A stretch of 64,000 nt of DNA from Echinicola rosea (lineage in GTDB: Bacteria; Bacteroidota; Bacteroidia; Cytophagales; Cyclobacteriaceae): the NCBI RefSeq assembly GCF_005281475.1, contig NZ_CP040106.1, positions 1,431,501 to 1,495,500 on the forward strand, read 5' to 3'. The notes under the pieces are model-generated. The model did no database searches. It worked only from the letters and a program-made list of their open reading frames with translations, and was not told the DNA's origin. The position numbers were made by a program, and so were the translations under genes. Of the stretch, positions 32,534 through 41,819 are shown piece after piece (position 1 is the stretch's first letter; each line of letters opens with the position of its first letter).

Positions 32534-33800
32534 ACTGCAACTACTTGGCGTATTTAGCGCTATTTTCATATTTACGCAAGCAAAAGGACAGGTTGGTTCT
32601 TCCACGTACAGTTCCCTTGGCGTGGGCGATATGAACAATTCAGGCCTTACGCAAAACCAAGCCATGGGAGGACTTGGCATCAGTTATGGCGACGCTTGGT
32701 CTGTCAATCAGGTAAACCCTGCCCTGTCCGTGAAGAATAATGTTTTTAACTTTCAGGCAGCTTTTAATTACAAGCGTTATCGGGCATCTACGGAAAGCAG
32801 TAATTCTACCTTAGATGGTGGGGGATTGAGCTACGTGACCGTTTCGCTGCCCGTCAAGCCAAGGAAATGGACGATCGGATTAGGTTTGGATCAGTTGAGC
32901 ACTGTGGACTATGAGCATTTGGTCGAGTCCCCAGTAGTCAATTCCGACTATAATTCCATTAGTCGAATGAGAGGACGCGGAGGGATTAGTGAGGTGTACT
33001 TGAACACCGGTTTTGAGCTATTCAAGAATTTCAATGTGGGTGTTCAGGGCTCTTATATTTTTGGATCCACGATCAAGCGCCAGCAGATTACGCTGACCAA
33101 TGAAGATGGGCCACTGGTCGATGGACAGTCGGAATATTATAACAGGTTGACAATTAACGATTTTTCATTTAAAGGCGGTGTTCATTACGCATTACGCACT
33201 GGAGATCGCAGTAGAATGAATTTTGGTGCCATTTATCAGGCTTTTGGTGACCTTAATGGAAAAGTCTTCGCAAAAATGGCCGATATCGGTGAGGCCAGTG
33301 ATGAGAATTCGGATGGGCAGACTATATTTAATAATGAAAGAGGAAATATTTATCTACCTAATAAGTTAGGTTATGGCGTATCTTTCGAAAAAATTAATAA
33401 ATTTGTGATTGGGCTTGAGGCTCAGCATCAGGATTTTACGCAATATGAGTCTTTTATAGGAAGAAACGACGATCTCGGATCATCCTTTAAGGTAGGACTG
33501 GGAGGCCAGTTTATCCCAGATATTTACTCCATTGAAAGTGTTTTTATGCGGAGTACTTTCCGTGCAGGGCTTGAATTTGAGCAGACACCTTACCTGATAG
33601 GAGAGAATAAGGTCAATGATATTGGCATTAATTTTGGAGCGTCGATTCCTATGAACAGCTTGTCTCTGTTAAATTTTGCCGTAAAATTTGGACAGAGAGG
33701 TACAACAGACGATGGTTTGGTCAAGGAGGAATATGTGAAGTTTTCCCTTGGATTTTCCATCAACGACAACAGTTGGTTCTACAAAAAAGTATTTGAATAA
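32517..33800 (+). CDS. Predicted outer membrane beta-barrel protein
   Basis: 427 residues with a signal peptide (cleavage after about residue 24, TQAKGQ). The body is a series of amphipathic strands (FNFQAAFNYKRYRAS, YVTVSLPVKPRKWTIGLGLD, FNVGVQGSYIFG, RMNFGAIYQAFGDL, VKFSLGFSINDNSWFY) as expected of a 12-14 stranded barrel, and the start SSTYSSLGVGDMNNSGLTQN resembles FadL/PorV-like Bacteroidota proteins. The cargo is unknown. It overlaps coaX by 17 bp and is followed 5 bp later by the TPR protein, so it belongs to the same transcript. Confidence 0.85.
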   Translation: MSIQTRLQLLGVFSAIFIFTQAKGQVGSSTYSSLGVGDMNNSGLTQNQAMGGLGISYGDAWSVNQVNPALSVKNNVFNFQAAFNYKRYRASTESSNSTLDGGGLSYVTVSLPVKPRKWTIGLGLDQLSTVDYEHLVESPVVNSDYNSISRMRGRGGISEVYLNTGFELFKNFNVGVQGSYIFGSTIKRQQITLTNEDGPLVDGQSEYYNRLTINDFSFKGGVHYALRTGDRSRMNFGAIYQAFGDLNGKVFAKMADIGEASDENSDGQTIFNNERGNIYLPNKLGYGVSFEKINKFVIGLEAQHQDFTQYESFIGRNDDLGSSFKVGLGGQFIPDIYSIESVFMRSTFRAGLEFEQTPYLIGENKVNDIGINFGASIPMNSLSLLNFAVKFGQRGTTDDGLVKEEYVKFSLGFSINDNSWFYKKVFE

Positions 33801-33805
33801 ACAAA

Positions 33806-35116
33806 ATGAGTATGAAAGCTAAAATTGCATTATTTGGGTTATTGTCTTTTGTTTTCGTGGGTTTGGCCCAAGCTCAGGAGGGATGGAATTGGCCTTCTGA
33901 CGAAAAAATGGAATCAAAAGCAAGGGAGTACAACGCTGCCTACAACGATTACATGAAAGCAGATCAATTTATCCAAGCCACAAAACCACTTCACTGGTTA
34001 TTGGTAAATGCCCCTGATCTAAATGAAGCCATTTATATCAATGGTGTTACTGTATATGACGGTGCTTCAAAAGAGACAACAGACGAAGCCCAAAAGAAGA
34101 TTTACCAAGATTCTGTCATGACGGTTTATAATCTACGCGGCGAAAAATACGACAACACCGCCAGTTGGATTGAAAACCAAGCTTATTATGCTTATAACTA
34201 CTACAGAGGTGATAAGGACAAAGTGGCCGATGCGGCTGAATATTTTGCCAAGGACATTGAGCTTAATGGAGAAATCAATACCCCTGGGTTAGTTCCTGCG
34301 TATTTTGATTTGGTGTACAGAAACTACGCCTATAATCAAGCCTATTCTGATGAAGAAGTGCTTGAAATATACGATGCGCTTTATGCCCGATTGGACAAGG
34401 CAGAAGCAGCAGGCGGAGATGTTTCCGGACAAAAGACCACTTTGGACCAGATTCTTGTTAACATGGAAATCATCGATTGTGATTTTATCCAGAACAAGCT
34501 GGCACCACAAATGGAAGCAAACCCAAGTGATATTGCATTGGCCAAAAGGGTATTTCAATACTCTGTCCAATATAAATGTACTTCTTCAGAAGCCTTTACC
34601 AAAGCCTTGGAAATCGTAGATAACGATAGCCCGACTTTCTCCACTTCCCAGGTAAGAGGTATGCGAGCGATGCAAAGTAAAGAACATGCCAAAGCAGAAG
34701 AAATGTTTAACAAAGCATTAGAGCTAGCAGAAAATGATGGCCAACGGGCAGAAGTGTATTATGATCTTGCGAAAGCACAAGCCCAGCAGGGCAAAAAATC
34801 AAGTGCCCGCCAGTCTGCACTTAAGGTATTGGACTTTGACTCTTCCAAAACAGCAGACGTGTGGAACTTTATCGGTAGCTTGTACATGGGCTCTTCAGCA
34901 GACTGTAGAGGTGGCCAGAGCCGTGTGAAAGACTACTCGGTATTCATTGCTGCTTATGAAGCATTTGCCAAAGCGGGCAACAATTCAGGAATGGCCAACG
35001 CCAAAGCGAGATTCCCTTCCAAAGAAGAATTGTTTACTGAAGGTTACCAAGAAGGTCAAACCATCAATACTGGCTGCTGGGTAGGTCAATCCGTGACCCT
35101 CAGAACAAGAGATTAA
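33806..35116 (+). CDS. Exported tetratricopeptide-repeat protein
   Basis: 436 residues with a signal peptide (MSMKAKIALFGLLSFVFVGL, cleavage near AQAQ). Mostly helical. TPR units are clearest at residues 285-345 (MRAMQSKEHAKAEEMFNKAL, AEVYYDLAKAQAQQGKKSSA). Two C-terminal cysteines (SADCRGG, NTGCWVG) could form a disulfide. It probably acts as a periplasmic adaptor. The gene sits tightly after the barrel protein and ends at a strong terminator at 35151, which may separate this part from lptC. Confidence 0.85.
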   Translation: MSMKAKIALFGLLSFVFVGLAQAQEGWNWPSDEKMESKAREYNAAYNDYMKADQFIQATKPLHWLLVNAPDLNEAIYINGVTVYDGASKETTDEAQKKIYQDSVMTVYNLRGEKYDNTASWIENQAYYAYNYYRGDKDKVADAAEYFAKDIELNGEINTPGLVPAYFDLVYRNYAYNQAYSDEEVLEIYDALYARLDKAEAAGGDVSGQKTTLDQILVNMEIIDCDFIQNKLAPQMEANPSDIALAKRVFQYSVQYKCTSSEAFTKALEIVDNDSPTFSTSQVRGMRAMQSKEHAKAEEMFNKALELAENDGQRAEVYYDLAKAQAQQGKKSSARQSALKVLDFDSSKTADVWNFIGSLYMGSSADCRGGQSRVKDYSVFIAAYEAFAKAGNNSGMANAKARFPSKEELFTEGYQEGQTINTGCWVGQSVTLRTRD

Positions 35117-35150
35117 TGAAGCCATAAAGTCAATGACTATGGTCAACATT

Positions 35151-35181
35151 GAAAAGGCGGTTTATGAAACCGCCTTTTTTT
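35151..35181 (+). terminator. Terminator between the TPR gene and lptC
   Basis: AAAAGGCGGTTT (35151-35162) pairs perfectly with AAACCGCCTTTT (35166-35177) around a 3-nt loop, with T run to 35181. Confidence 0.9.
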
Positions 35182-35222
35182 TATTCCCCGCTGAGTAATA
35201 AGGAATAACTCGATTTTATTGA

Positions 35223-35230
35223 TAAATTTG
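35223..35230 (+). promoter_or_regulatory. TAnnTTTG box directly before lptC
   Basis: TAAATTTG is followed by CTGC and ATG at 35235. Together with the terminator at 35151 it indicates a separate, leaderless or nearly leaderless promoter for the lptC group. Confidence 0.45.
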
Positions 35231-35234
35231 CTGC

Positions 35235-35777
35235 ATGATTAGGAATCTGGTAATAGTGTTTATCGTGGTGTCGGTGGGATTTTCCTGCAGGGAGAGTGTG
35301 GACACGAGCCAGCTGGAGCAGTATAATGGACCAATGCGGATTACCACTGATATGGAAGTGTTCAGGAGTGATTCGGCGACCGTCCGTATCAAACTTACGG
35401 CAGGAAAACAATTGGTCTTCAATAATCAGGACATGGAGTTTCCAGAGGGCATTCAGATCCAGTTTTACGATGTGGACGGTAAGCTTACCTCTACGATCAG
35501 GGCTGATAAGGCCTATTATGATAATAAGACAAAGCTGTATCGTGGAGAAGGGGATGTAAGGGTTCACAATATCGAAAAAGGAGATAAACTGAATACCGAG
35601 GAGTTGTTTTGGAATGAGCGGAAAGAAATTATTTTTACGGAGAAGTTCTTCACCATAGAAAAAGCAGATGAGACACTGATCAAGGGTACAGGCCTAGAGT
35701 CAGACCAGTCCTTTAGCAATTATACATTATATAATATAGTAGATAGCCGATTGCCGATACAGGAAGAGGAGCAATAG
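35235..35777 (+). CDS. lptC: LPS export protein LptC-like lipoprotein
   Basis: 180 residues. N-terminal signal with a lipobox SVGFSC (Cys18). The rest is a beta-jellyroll: MRITTDMEVFRSDSATVRIK, GIQIQFYDVDGKLTSTIRAD, AYYDNKTKLYRGEGDVRV, NTEELFWNERKEIIFTEKFF and TLIKGTGLESDQSF. The TSTIRADKAYYDN and G-GLESD elements are typical of LptC, which hands lipopolysaccharide from LptBFG to LptA. A lipobox instead of the usual single helix is common in Bacteroidota versions. The next genes follow with 1-2 bp spacing. Confidence 0.88.
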   Translation: MIRNLVIVFIVVSVGFSCRESVDTSQLEQYNGPMRITTDMEVFRSDSATVRIKLTAGKQLVFNNQDMEFPEGIQIQFYDVDGKLTSTIRADKAYYDNKTKLYRGEGDVRVHNIEKGDKLNTEELFWNERKEIIFTEKFFTIEKADETLIKGTGLESDQSFSNYTLYNIVDSRLPIQEEEQ

Positions 35778-35778
35778 T

Positions 35779-35991
35779 ATGAGATTAAAAGGAATTATTT
35801 TGCTATCACTGTCAGCAGCGCTGGTAATTATAGGTACACACCTGACGATGACACAGGGGATTACCTTTTCTTATCCAGTGTTTATGTTTGCGGTGGCGTT
35901 GCTGTTTTGGTACAAGTATTTAAAGACCAAATGGGCGGAGCAAGACGAGCAATCATCTCAAGGTCAAGAGGGTAAGAAAAAGCGCAAATAA
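35779..35991 (+). CDS. Small membrane protein, unknown function
   Basis: 70 residues: two hydrophobic helices (IILLSLSAALVIIGTHLTM and FSYPVFMFAVALLFWYKYL) and a charged tail rich in Gln, Glu and Lys (KKKRK). It starts 1 bp after lptC and its stop codon overlaps the ATG of the CorC-like gene (TAATG), so it is translated with both. No family name recognised; such a gene is often found between lptC and the CorC-like gene in Bacteroidota. Confidence 0.8.
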   Translation: MRLKGIILLSLSAALVIIGTHLTMTQGITFSYPVFMFAVALLFWYKYLKTKWAEQDEQSSQGQEGKKKRK

Positions 35992-37274
35992 TGGAATATC
36001 AGTACCTTGTTTATGTTTTGGTCACCTTAATGTTTTCAGCCTTGTTTTCTGGTTTGGAGATAGCGTTTGTGTCAGCGAACAAGCTGCACATAGAGCTTCA
36101 GAACAAGCAAGGTGATTTCACGGGAAAGGTGTTGGCGGGATTTATGAAAAATCCTGGCCAGTTTATTGGCACCACCCTACTAGGAAATACTGTTTCATTG
36201 GTCGTCTATGGTATTTTCATGGCCTACTTGCTGGAACCTGCGATAGCCCATTACTTACAGTATTTGCCGGATGGCTTGCATGGTTTGAACAATCAGGTGA
36301 CGGTCATGCTTATCCAAACAGTGCTGTCCACCTTGGTCGTTTTGATCACTGCGGAGTTTATTCCCAAGAGCATATTTATGCTCAATCCAAATAACCTGCT
36401 GAGCTTTTTTGCCATTCCATTTATGATCATCTATTACACCATGTATCCGATAGTGTGGTTAGTGGTGGGGATGTCCCGTTTTTTTATTACCCGTATTTTG
36501 GGATTGGATTATAGCGAAGATCGGCCGGTTTTTAAGATCACGGACCTGAACAGTTTTATCCAGAACAATTTGGAGACAGAAGGCGATGATGCTACCGACA
36601 TTGACACCAAGATTTTTGACAATGCGGTAGAGTTTAAAAAGGTAAAAGCAAGGGACTGTATGGTTCCCAGGACAGACATCGTGGCCGTGGATGTAGAAGA
36701 CAGTATTGAGGAGCTGAAGTCCACGTTTATGGAAAGTGGGCATTCGAAGATCATTGTTTATAAAGAAAATATCGATGATGTGATCGGTTATTGTCATCAC
36801 TTGGAGCTTTTTAAGAAGCCCAAGGAAATTGGAGATATCCTTACCCCTATCATCATTGTGCCGGAGACTGCATTGGTGAACGAGCTCTTGGTGCAATTTA
36901 TTTCTGAGCGAAAAAGTCTGGCCCTGGTAGTGGATGAATTTGGTGGGACCAGTGGTATCGTCAGTATGGAAGACATCATCGAAGAGATTTTTGGCGAGAT
37001 CGAAGACGAATATGATAATGATGACCTGATCGAGCAGGAGCTTTCGGACAACGAATATCTGCTCAGTGCCCGCCATGAGATCGATTACCTTAATGAAAAG
37101 TACGATTGGAATTTGCCGGAGGGGGATTTTGACACTTTATCCGGTTTTATCCTGTACATCACAGAAAATATCCCAAAAAAAGGAGAGTCTGCCGTGTATG
37201 GACCATTTACTTTTACGGTGGTTTCCAAGCAGGAGCACCGGATTGATACAGTGAAACTTAAAATAAATACATAA
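35991..37274 (+). CDS. CNNM/CorC (HlyC) family membrane protein with CBS domains
   Basis: 427 residues. The CNNM membrane domain covers about 1-180 with four helices (ALFSGLEIAFVSANKLHIEL, PGQFIGTTLLGNTVSLVVYG). A CBS pair follows (ARDCMVPRTDIVAVDVEDSI near 222; LVVDEFGGTSGIVSMEDIIE near 310), and a C-terminal CorC_HlyC domain (EYLLSARHEIDYLN, TLSGFILYITENIPKKGE). The family handles Mg2+/Co2+ efflux in other bacteria; Bacteroidota members have also been linked to gliding genes. Its start overlaps the previous stop. Confidence 0.92.
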   Translation: MEYQYLVYVLVTLMFSALFSGLEIAFVSANKLHIELQNKQGDFTGKVLAGFMKNPGQFIGTTLLGNTVSLVVYGIFMAYLLEPAIAHYLQYLPDGLHGLNNQVTVMLIQTVLSTLVVLITAEFIPKSIFMLNPNNLLSFFAIPFMIIYYTMYPIVWLVVGMSRFFITRILGLDYSEDRPVFKITDLNSFIQNNLETEGDDATDIDTKIFDNAVEFKKVKARDCMVPRTDIVAVDVEDSIEELKSTFMESGHSKIIVYKENIDDVIGYCHHLELFKKPKEIGDILTPIIIVPETALVNELLVQFISERKSLALVVDEFGGTSGIVSMEDIIEEIFGEIEDEYDNDDLIEQELSDNEYLLSARHEIDYLNEKYDWNLPEGDFDTLSGFILYITENIPKKGESAVYGPFTFTVVSKQEHRIDTVKLKINT

Positions 37275-37363
37275 GTGAGGTGAGGAAGTGATTATTGGGG
37301 GCGATAATATTTTGAATTTACCGCCAGATGTAATTATTTTGCGACACTTCAAAAACTAGAAGA

Positions 37364-39472
37364 ATGGCTTTAATAAAAGAAATTAGACAGAGAACAGGTC
37401 TTGCAATCGGTGTGATTGCGGTAGGGTTGATACTTTTCCTGGTAGGAGGAGATTTATTGGGTCCCAATTCAATGCTCTTAGGAGGTAGGGATACCGTGGT
37501 AGGAGAAATCAATGGGGAAGAAATTTCCTATGAAGAATACATTGCGCAGGTGGAGCAGTTTAAGCAAAACTATGTGCAAAACTCTGGGCGAAACCCAACA
37601 GAGAATGAGATGTACAGTGTGCGTGAGCAAGCATGGCAAGCCATGGTGGTGAAGCGTGTCTTTTCAGAGCAGTATGAGGAATTGGGCATGACCATTTCCG
37701 ATGCTGAATTGGTAGATATGGTGCAAGGCAAAAACATTGTCGCCGAGCTTCGCCAGCAACTTACCAATCCAGAGACCGGGCAATTTGATCGGCAACAGTT
37801 GATTTCTTTCTTGCAATCACTGGAATCTGCCCCTCCCCAGCAGCGCGCTTTTTGGGCTCAGCAGGAGCAGACCTTCGCTGATTCCAGGTTGCGGATCAAA
37901 TATGACAACTTGCTTTCATCATCTTCATATGCTACCAAGGAGCAAGGTGCCATGCAATATAAGATGCAAAACAGCATTGCCGATGTAGAGCACCTGTTTG
38001 TTCCTTATTATGCGATTTCAGATTCTGCTGTGAACATTACAGATGCTGACCTAGAATCATATCTTTCTGAGAACAGAGAGGAATTTGAAGCGCAGAATAC
38101 CAGGGACCTTTCCTATGTGACTTTTAATCTTTATCCAAGCGGAGCCGATTCTGCTGCAGTGATCGATGAGATCAGCCAGTTGACAGAAGAGCTTCGTGCT
38201 GCTGATAACGATTCTGTTTTTGTACTGAGAAATTCAGAAATCTCCAACCCATACAGAACCTTCCTTCCTGGACAGACCCTTCCGGCTGATTTTACGTCAA
38301 ATGTGGAAAACCCTGAAGTAGGTGCAGTTTACGGGCCATTCATTACCAATAGGAGTTCGTACGTGACGTACAAGGTATCCGAGCAATATGAAGGCACTCC
38401 GCGAATGAGGGCCAGCCATATCCTATTCAGCACCCAGGGAATGGACGATGCTGGAAAAGCGGCGGCGAAGACCCAAGCGGAGACGGTTTTGGCGCAACTT
38501 GAAGAAGGAGGAAATTTCTTTGCAGCGGCACAGCAATACGGACAGGATGGTACTGCCCAGCGTGGAGGTGATCTTGGATGGTTTGCAAAGGAAGACTTTG
38601 TGGAGCCTTTTGCTGACGCGGTATTTTCAAGAAATGAGACAGGTCTTATCGGAAAATTGATCGAAACGGAATATGGGTTCCATATCATTAATGTTACCGC
38701 GCTTCCTGAAAATGAAGTGGTGAAAATTGCAGTCCTTGAAAAAGAACTGGTGCCAAGTGATGCGACTAGAAACGAGGTCTTCAGAAATGCAGACATGTTT
38801 GCCGCCAGTACTGGCAACGCCGATCAATTTGAAACCAATGCAAAAGAAGAAGGCTATCGTGTCATGGATGCAAGTGGACTTGCCACTAACGCGAGGTCTA
38901 TCAATAACCTTACAGGAGCCAGGGAAGTGGTTAGATGGGCATTTAACGATGCTTCTATTGGAGCCGTGTCCCAGGTGTTTGAACTGGAGAATGCCTATGT
39001 GGTAGCCCTGCTCAAGGGCAAAACAGAGGAAGGTGATGTGGAACTAAAACAAGTAAGGGGTGTCGTAAGAGACCAAGTCCTTCGTGAGAAGAAATTTGAA
39101 ATGATAGCAGAGAAGCTTTCCGGTAAAGGGTCTCTCCAAGATATGAAAGCGGTATTCCCCAATGAAGCATCTATTGGCACTGCACCAAGTTTGAAATTGA
39201 GCGAAAACACCATTCCAGGTATTGGCTACGCCCCTAAAGCAGTAGGAGCAGTATTTGGATTGGAGTCCGGTCAGATTACACAGCCGATCAAAGAGGATAT
39301 CGGAGTGGTCGTGGCCAAGCTAAACAGTAAGACCCCAGCAGGAGAAGTAGCTGATTACACCATGTACCAAAACCAGCTACAGGCCAATCAGCAACAGCGT
39401 ACGGCCTATATGATCATGATGGCTGCGGAGGAATTAGCAGAAGTGAAGGACTACAGATATAAATTCTTCTAA
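37364..39472 (+). CDS. PpiD/SurA-like peptidylprolyl isomerase, membrane-anchored periplasmic foldase
   Basis: 702 residues. One N-terminal helix (LAIGVIAVGLILFLVGGDLL, about residues 11-30) anchors it in the inner membrane facing the periplasm. A SurA_N-like chaperone region covers about 45-230. A parvulin-type rotamase domain lies at about 347-440 (RMRASHILFSTQGMDDAG, DLGWFAKEDFVEPFADAVF, IETEYGFHIINVT). A second, degenerate parvulin-like part follows. It assists folding of exported proteins, fitting its place behind outer-membrane and LPS-export genes. It begins 89 bp after the CorC-like gene. Confidence 0.93.
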   Translation: MALIKEIRQRTGLAIGVIAVGLILFLVGGDLLGPNSMLLGGRDTVVGEINGEEISYEEYIAQVEQFKQNYVQNSGRNPTENEMYSVREQAWQAMVVKRVFSEQYEELGMTISDAELVDMVQGKNIVAELRQQLTNPETGQFDRQQLISFLQSLESAPPQQRAFWAQQEQTFADSRLRIKYDNLLSSSSYATKEQGAMQYKMQNSIADVEHLFVPYYAISDSAVNITDADLESYLSENREEFEAQNTRDLSYVTFNLYPSGADSAAVIDEISQLTEELRAADNDSVFVLRNSEISNPYRTFLPGQTLPADFTSNVENPEVGAVYGPFITNRSSYVTYKVSEQYEGTPRMRASHILFSTQGMDDAGKAAAKTQAETVLAQLEEGGNFFAAAQQYGQDGTAQRGGDLGWFAKEDFVEPFADAVFSRNETGLIGKLIETEYGFHIINVTALPENEVVKIAVLEKELVPSDATRNEVFRNADMFAASTGNADQFETNAKEEGYRVMDASGLATNARSINNLTGAREVVRWAFNDASIGAVSQVFELENAYVVALLKGKTEEGDVELKQVRGVVRDQVLREKKFEMIAEKLSGKGSLQDMKAVFPNEASIGTAPSLKLSENTIPGIGYAPKAVGAVFGLESGQITQPIKEDIGVVVAKLNSKTPAGEVADYTMYQNQLQANQQQRTAYMIMMAAEELAEVKDYRYKFF

Positions 39473-39492
39473 GAAGCTCGTATGTACATAGC

Positions 39493-39530
39493 AAATCCCA
39501 TTCTCTATTGAGGATGGGATTTTCTTGTTT
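39493..39530 (+). terminator. Terminator after the PpiD-like gene
   Basis: AAATCCCAT (39493-39501) pairs with ATGGGATTT (39514-39522); CTC/GAG pair inside after one mismatch. A T-rich run (TTTTCTTGTTT) follows. Confidence 0.75.
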
Positions 39531-39579
39531 ATGGATTTAATTTTTTATCTGTCGTGTTAATACAGTAAATTCGACTATT

Positions 39580-39849
39580 ATGATGAAAAAGGAGTTTAAT
39601 AAGGCCGCTTTCAAGGAGAAACTAGAAGAGCAAACAAGTTTTCCGGCCCTTTATATGTTTAAATTTATCGTGCCCAGCGGTAAGGAAGATGAAGTGAAGG
39701 ACCTGCTGCCAAAGCATGAAGTGGTCTTTAAGGAATCAGCCAAGGGCACTTATGTCAGTGCGACCATTAAGGCTATGATGAAAGACAGTCAGTCTATCAT
39801 AGACGTGTATGATAGAGCATCCAAAATAGAAGGAATTATTTCGCTATAA
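39580..39849 (+). CDS. DUF493 (YbeD-like) family protein
   Basis: 89 residues, the size of the YbeD/DUF493 family of small ACT-like regulators. Recognisable segments are [20 protein letters not shown], then [20 protein letters not shown] and [15 protein letters not shown] at the C-terminus. The cellular role is unknown. It is the first of a compact group with the pterin dehydratase, rsmI and inositol monophosphatase genes. Confidence 0.88.
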   Translation: MMKKEFNKAAFKEKLEEQTSFPALYMFKFIVPSGKEDEVKDLLPKHEVVFKESAKGTYVSATIKAMMKDSQSIIDVYDRASKIEGIISL

Positions 39850-39859
39850 AGAATCAGCT

Positions 39860-40090
39860 ATGTGGGAAGAAAAGAATGATCAACTTGTAAGGGAATTTGA
39901 ATTTTCGGATTTTCAGGAAGCATTTGCTTTTATGACCAGGGTAGCCTTTTTGGCAGAAGGACAAGGCCATCATCCCAACTGGAGCAATGTTTATAATAAA
40001 GTGACCATAGCCCTGACGAGCCATGATGCGGGTAATAAGGTCACTGGAAAGGATAAAAAATTGGCTTCGGCCATCGATAAGCTGATCTGA
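39860..40090 (+). CDS. 4a-hydroxytetrahydrobiopterin dehydratase (pterin carbinolamine dehydratase)
   Basis: 76 residues. The family motif [20 protein letters not shown] is complete, with the His-His-Pro-Asn-Trp active-site stretch at residues 36-40 and a following T-SHDAG-KVTGKD. It dehydrates the carbinolamine left after aromatic amino acid hydroxylation; in organisms without that pathway it may have other pterin roles. It ends at the base where rsmI begins (TGATG), so translation is coupled. Confidence 0.93.
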   Translation: MWEEKNDQLVREFEFSDFQEAFAFMTRVAFLAEGQGHHPNWSNVYNKVTIALTSHDAGNKVTGKDKKLASAIDKLI

Positions 40091-40776
40091 TGACCGAAAC
40101 CATAAAGCCGCACCTTTATCTGGTGCCTACTCCCATAGGTAATCTCCAGGATATTACCCTCCGGGCGATAGAAGTGCTTAAGAGCGTGGATGTAATACTC
40201 GCTGAAGATACGCGTACCACAGGTAAATTGCTGAAGCATCTGGAAATACAGCGACCCCTTCAGAGCTACCATATTTTTAATGAGCATAAGACCGTAGAGA
40301 AACTGGTGGAGCGCATGGAAGGAGGGGAGCAGTTTGCATTGGTAAGTGATGCGGGTACACCAGCCATATCCGATCCTGGATTTCTTTTGGTAAGGGCTGC
40401 CAGGGAAGCAGGGCTGGAGGTCAATTGTCTGCCAGGGGCTACAGCCTTTGTGCCAGCGCTGGTAAATGCTGCATTGCCAAATGATCGCTTTGTCTTTGAA
40501 GGGTTTCTGCCACATAAAAAAGGACGTAAAACCAGGATCGACAATTTATTGGAGGAGGAGCGAACCATGATCTTCTATGAATCGCCCCATCGGCTCCTAA
40601 AGACACTTGGCCAGTTTAAGGATGCCTTTGGTGCAGAGAGGATGGCCTGTGTATCAAGGGAGCTGACCAAGATGTACGAAGAAAATATCAGGGGCAGCCT
40701 GGAAGAACTTATAGCCTATTATCAAGAAAATACCATAAAAGGAGAAATAGTAATCACAGTAGCAGGAAAAAACTAA
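40090..40776 (+). CDS. rsmI: 16S rRNA (cytidine-1402-2'-O)-methyltransferase
   Basis: 228 residues. RsmI uses SAM to methylate the ribose of C1402 in the 30S decoding centre. The tetrapyrrole-methylase-type fold has LYLVPTPIGNLQDITLRA at the N-terminus, VILAEDTRTTGKLLKHL, ALVSDAGTPAISDPG and CLPGATAFVPALVNAALP, FEGFLPHKKGRKTRI. The length is that of the shorter Bacteroidota form. The ATG overlaps the stop of the pterin dehydratase gene, and the monophosphatase follows 3 bp later. Confidence 0.95.
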   Translation: MTETIKPHLYLVPTPIGNLQDITLRAIEVLKSVDVILAEDTRTTGKLLKHLEIQRPLQSYHIFNEHKTVEKLVERMEGGEQFALVSDAGTPAISDPGFLLVRAAREAGLEVNCLPGATAFVPALVNAALPNDRFVFEGFLPHKKGRKTRIDNLLEEERTMIFYESPHRLLKTLGQFKDAFGAERMACVSRELTKMYEENIRGSLEELIAYYQENTIKGEIVITVAGKN

Positions 40777-40779
40777 CCA

Positions 40780-41568
40780 ATGGAAATCAACACACTTTTA
40801 GACAAAACCATTGCCATCGCGAGGGAAGCTGGCGCTTTTATCAGAAGAGAGAGACAGAGCTTTGACCTGAATAAGGTAGAGCATAAGGGATTTAATGACC
40901 TCGTGTCCTATGTGGACAAGGAGGCCGAAAAGATTGTAGTGAGGGGCCTACAGGAGATTATGCCTGAGGCCGGTTTTATTACCGAAGAAGGAACGATAAA
41001 CAAGGACGGGGAAGTTTACAATTGGATCGTGGACCCATTGGATGGCACGACCAACTTTGTTCATGGTGTCCCCGTATTTTCTGTGAGCATTGCCCTTATG
41101 AAAGAAGGGGAAATCGTTCTCGGTGTGGTCTATGAAGTCAATAACAATGAGTGTTTCTACGCCACCAAGGGAGGAGGAGCATTCTGTAATGATACGCCTA
41201 TTGGCGTTAGCCCGACCCCTTCTCTGGCCTCTGGTCTGATTGCGACGGGGTTTCCATATAGTGCATTCGAGGAGGTAGATAAATATTTGGGCTTGCTGAA
41301 GGATATCATACAGCATTCGCATGGAGTCCGACGGATTGGTAGTGCTGCGGTGGACCTTTGCTATGTTGCAGCAGGAAGGATGGATGGATATTTTGAATAT
41401 AACCTGAATTCTTATGATGTGGCCGGTGGCGTGATCATTCTTCAGGAAGCAGGAGGCAAAGTAACGGATTTTAGTGGAGGGGATGATTATGTTTTTGGTC
41501 GTGAATTGGTAGGGAGCAACGAAAAAATCCACGAAGAATTGTTGGGGACGGTTAGAAATCACTGGTAA
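40780..41568 (+). CDS. Inositol monophosphatase family protein
   Basis: 262 residues. The metal-binding motifs are complete: FITEEG (about 65), WIVDPLDGTTNFVHGVPVF (about 80-100) and a C-terminal YDVAGGVIILQEAGGKVTDF. The enzyme dephosphorylates inositol phosphates or related sugar phosphates with Mg2+; the E. coli homologue SuhB also affects ribosomal RNA transcription. Placement 3 bp after rsmI suits a shared transcript. Confidence 0.93.
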   Translation: MEINTLLDKTIAIAREAGAFIRRERQSFDLNKVEHKGFNDLVSYVDKEAEKIVVRGLQEIMPEAGFITEEGTINKDGEVYNWIVDPLDGTTNFVHGVPVFSVSIALMKEGEIVLGVVYEVNNNECFYATKGGGAFCNDTPIGVSPTPSLASGLIATGFPYSAFEEVDKYLGLLKDIIQHSHGVRRIGSAAVDLCYVAAGRMDGYFEYNLNSYDVAGGVIILQEAGGKVTDFSGGDDYVFGRELVGSNEKIHEELLGTVRNHW

Positions 41569-41819
41569 AAAGTGTAAATAATACGTTTTTAAAGCTAGTT
41601 TTTGACTTTTTACCTGAAGTAAAATGTATTGAGCTTGTTTTCAGATAATTAGGTGTGGAAATGTTTGTTATAGAGTAATTTTTTTTATAGTTTTCACCTG
41701 ATTGAGCAGGTGGTCATTACCAGATGTCATAATCACCCAACTTCTTTCCTCTCACCAAGGAAAGAAATCCGCACCTTTTTCGTTAAAACAGTACAGGATA
41801 TTTTAAAGACCGCGTAAGC

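Noticed and set aside
36459..37076. 205-codon open frame on the minus strand
   Set aside because: Antisense shadow of the CBS/CorC gene; no domain or start signal.
39991..40515. 174-codon open frame on the minus strand
   Set aside because: Antisense to rsmI and the pterin dehydratase; Cys/His-rich appearance is a by-product of the opposite strand.
40948..41562. 204-codon open frame on the minus strand
   Set aside because: Antisense to the inositol monophosphatase gene, whose catalytic motifs are complete on the plus strand.
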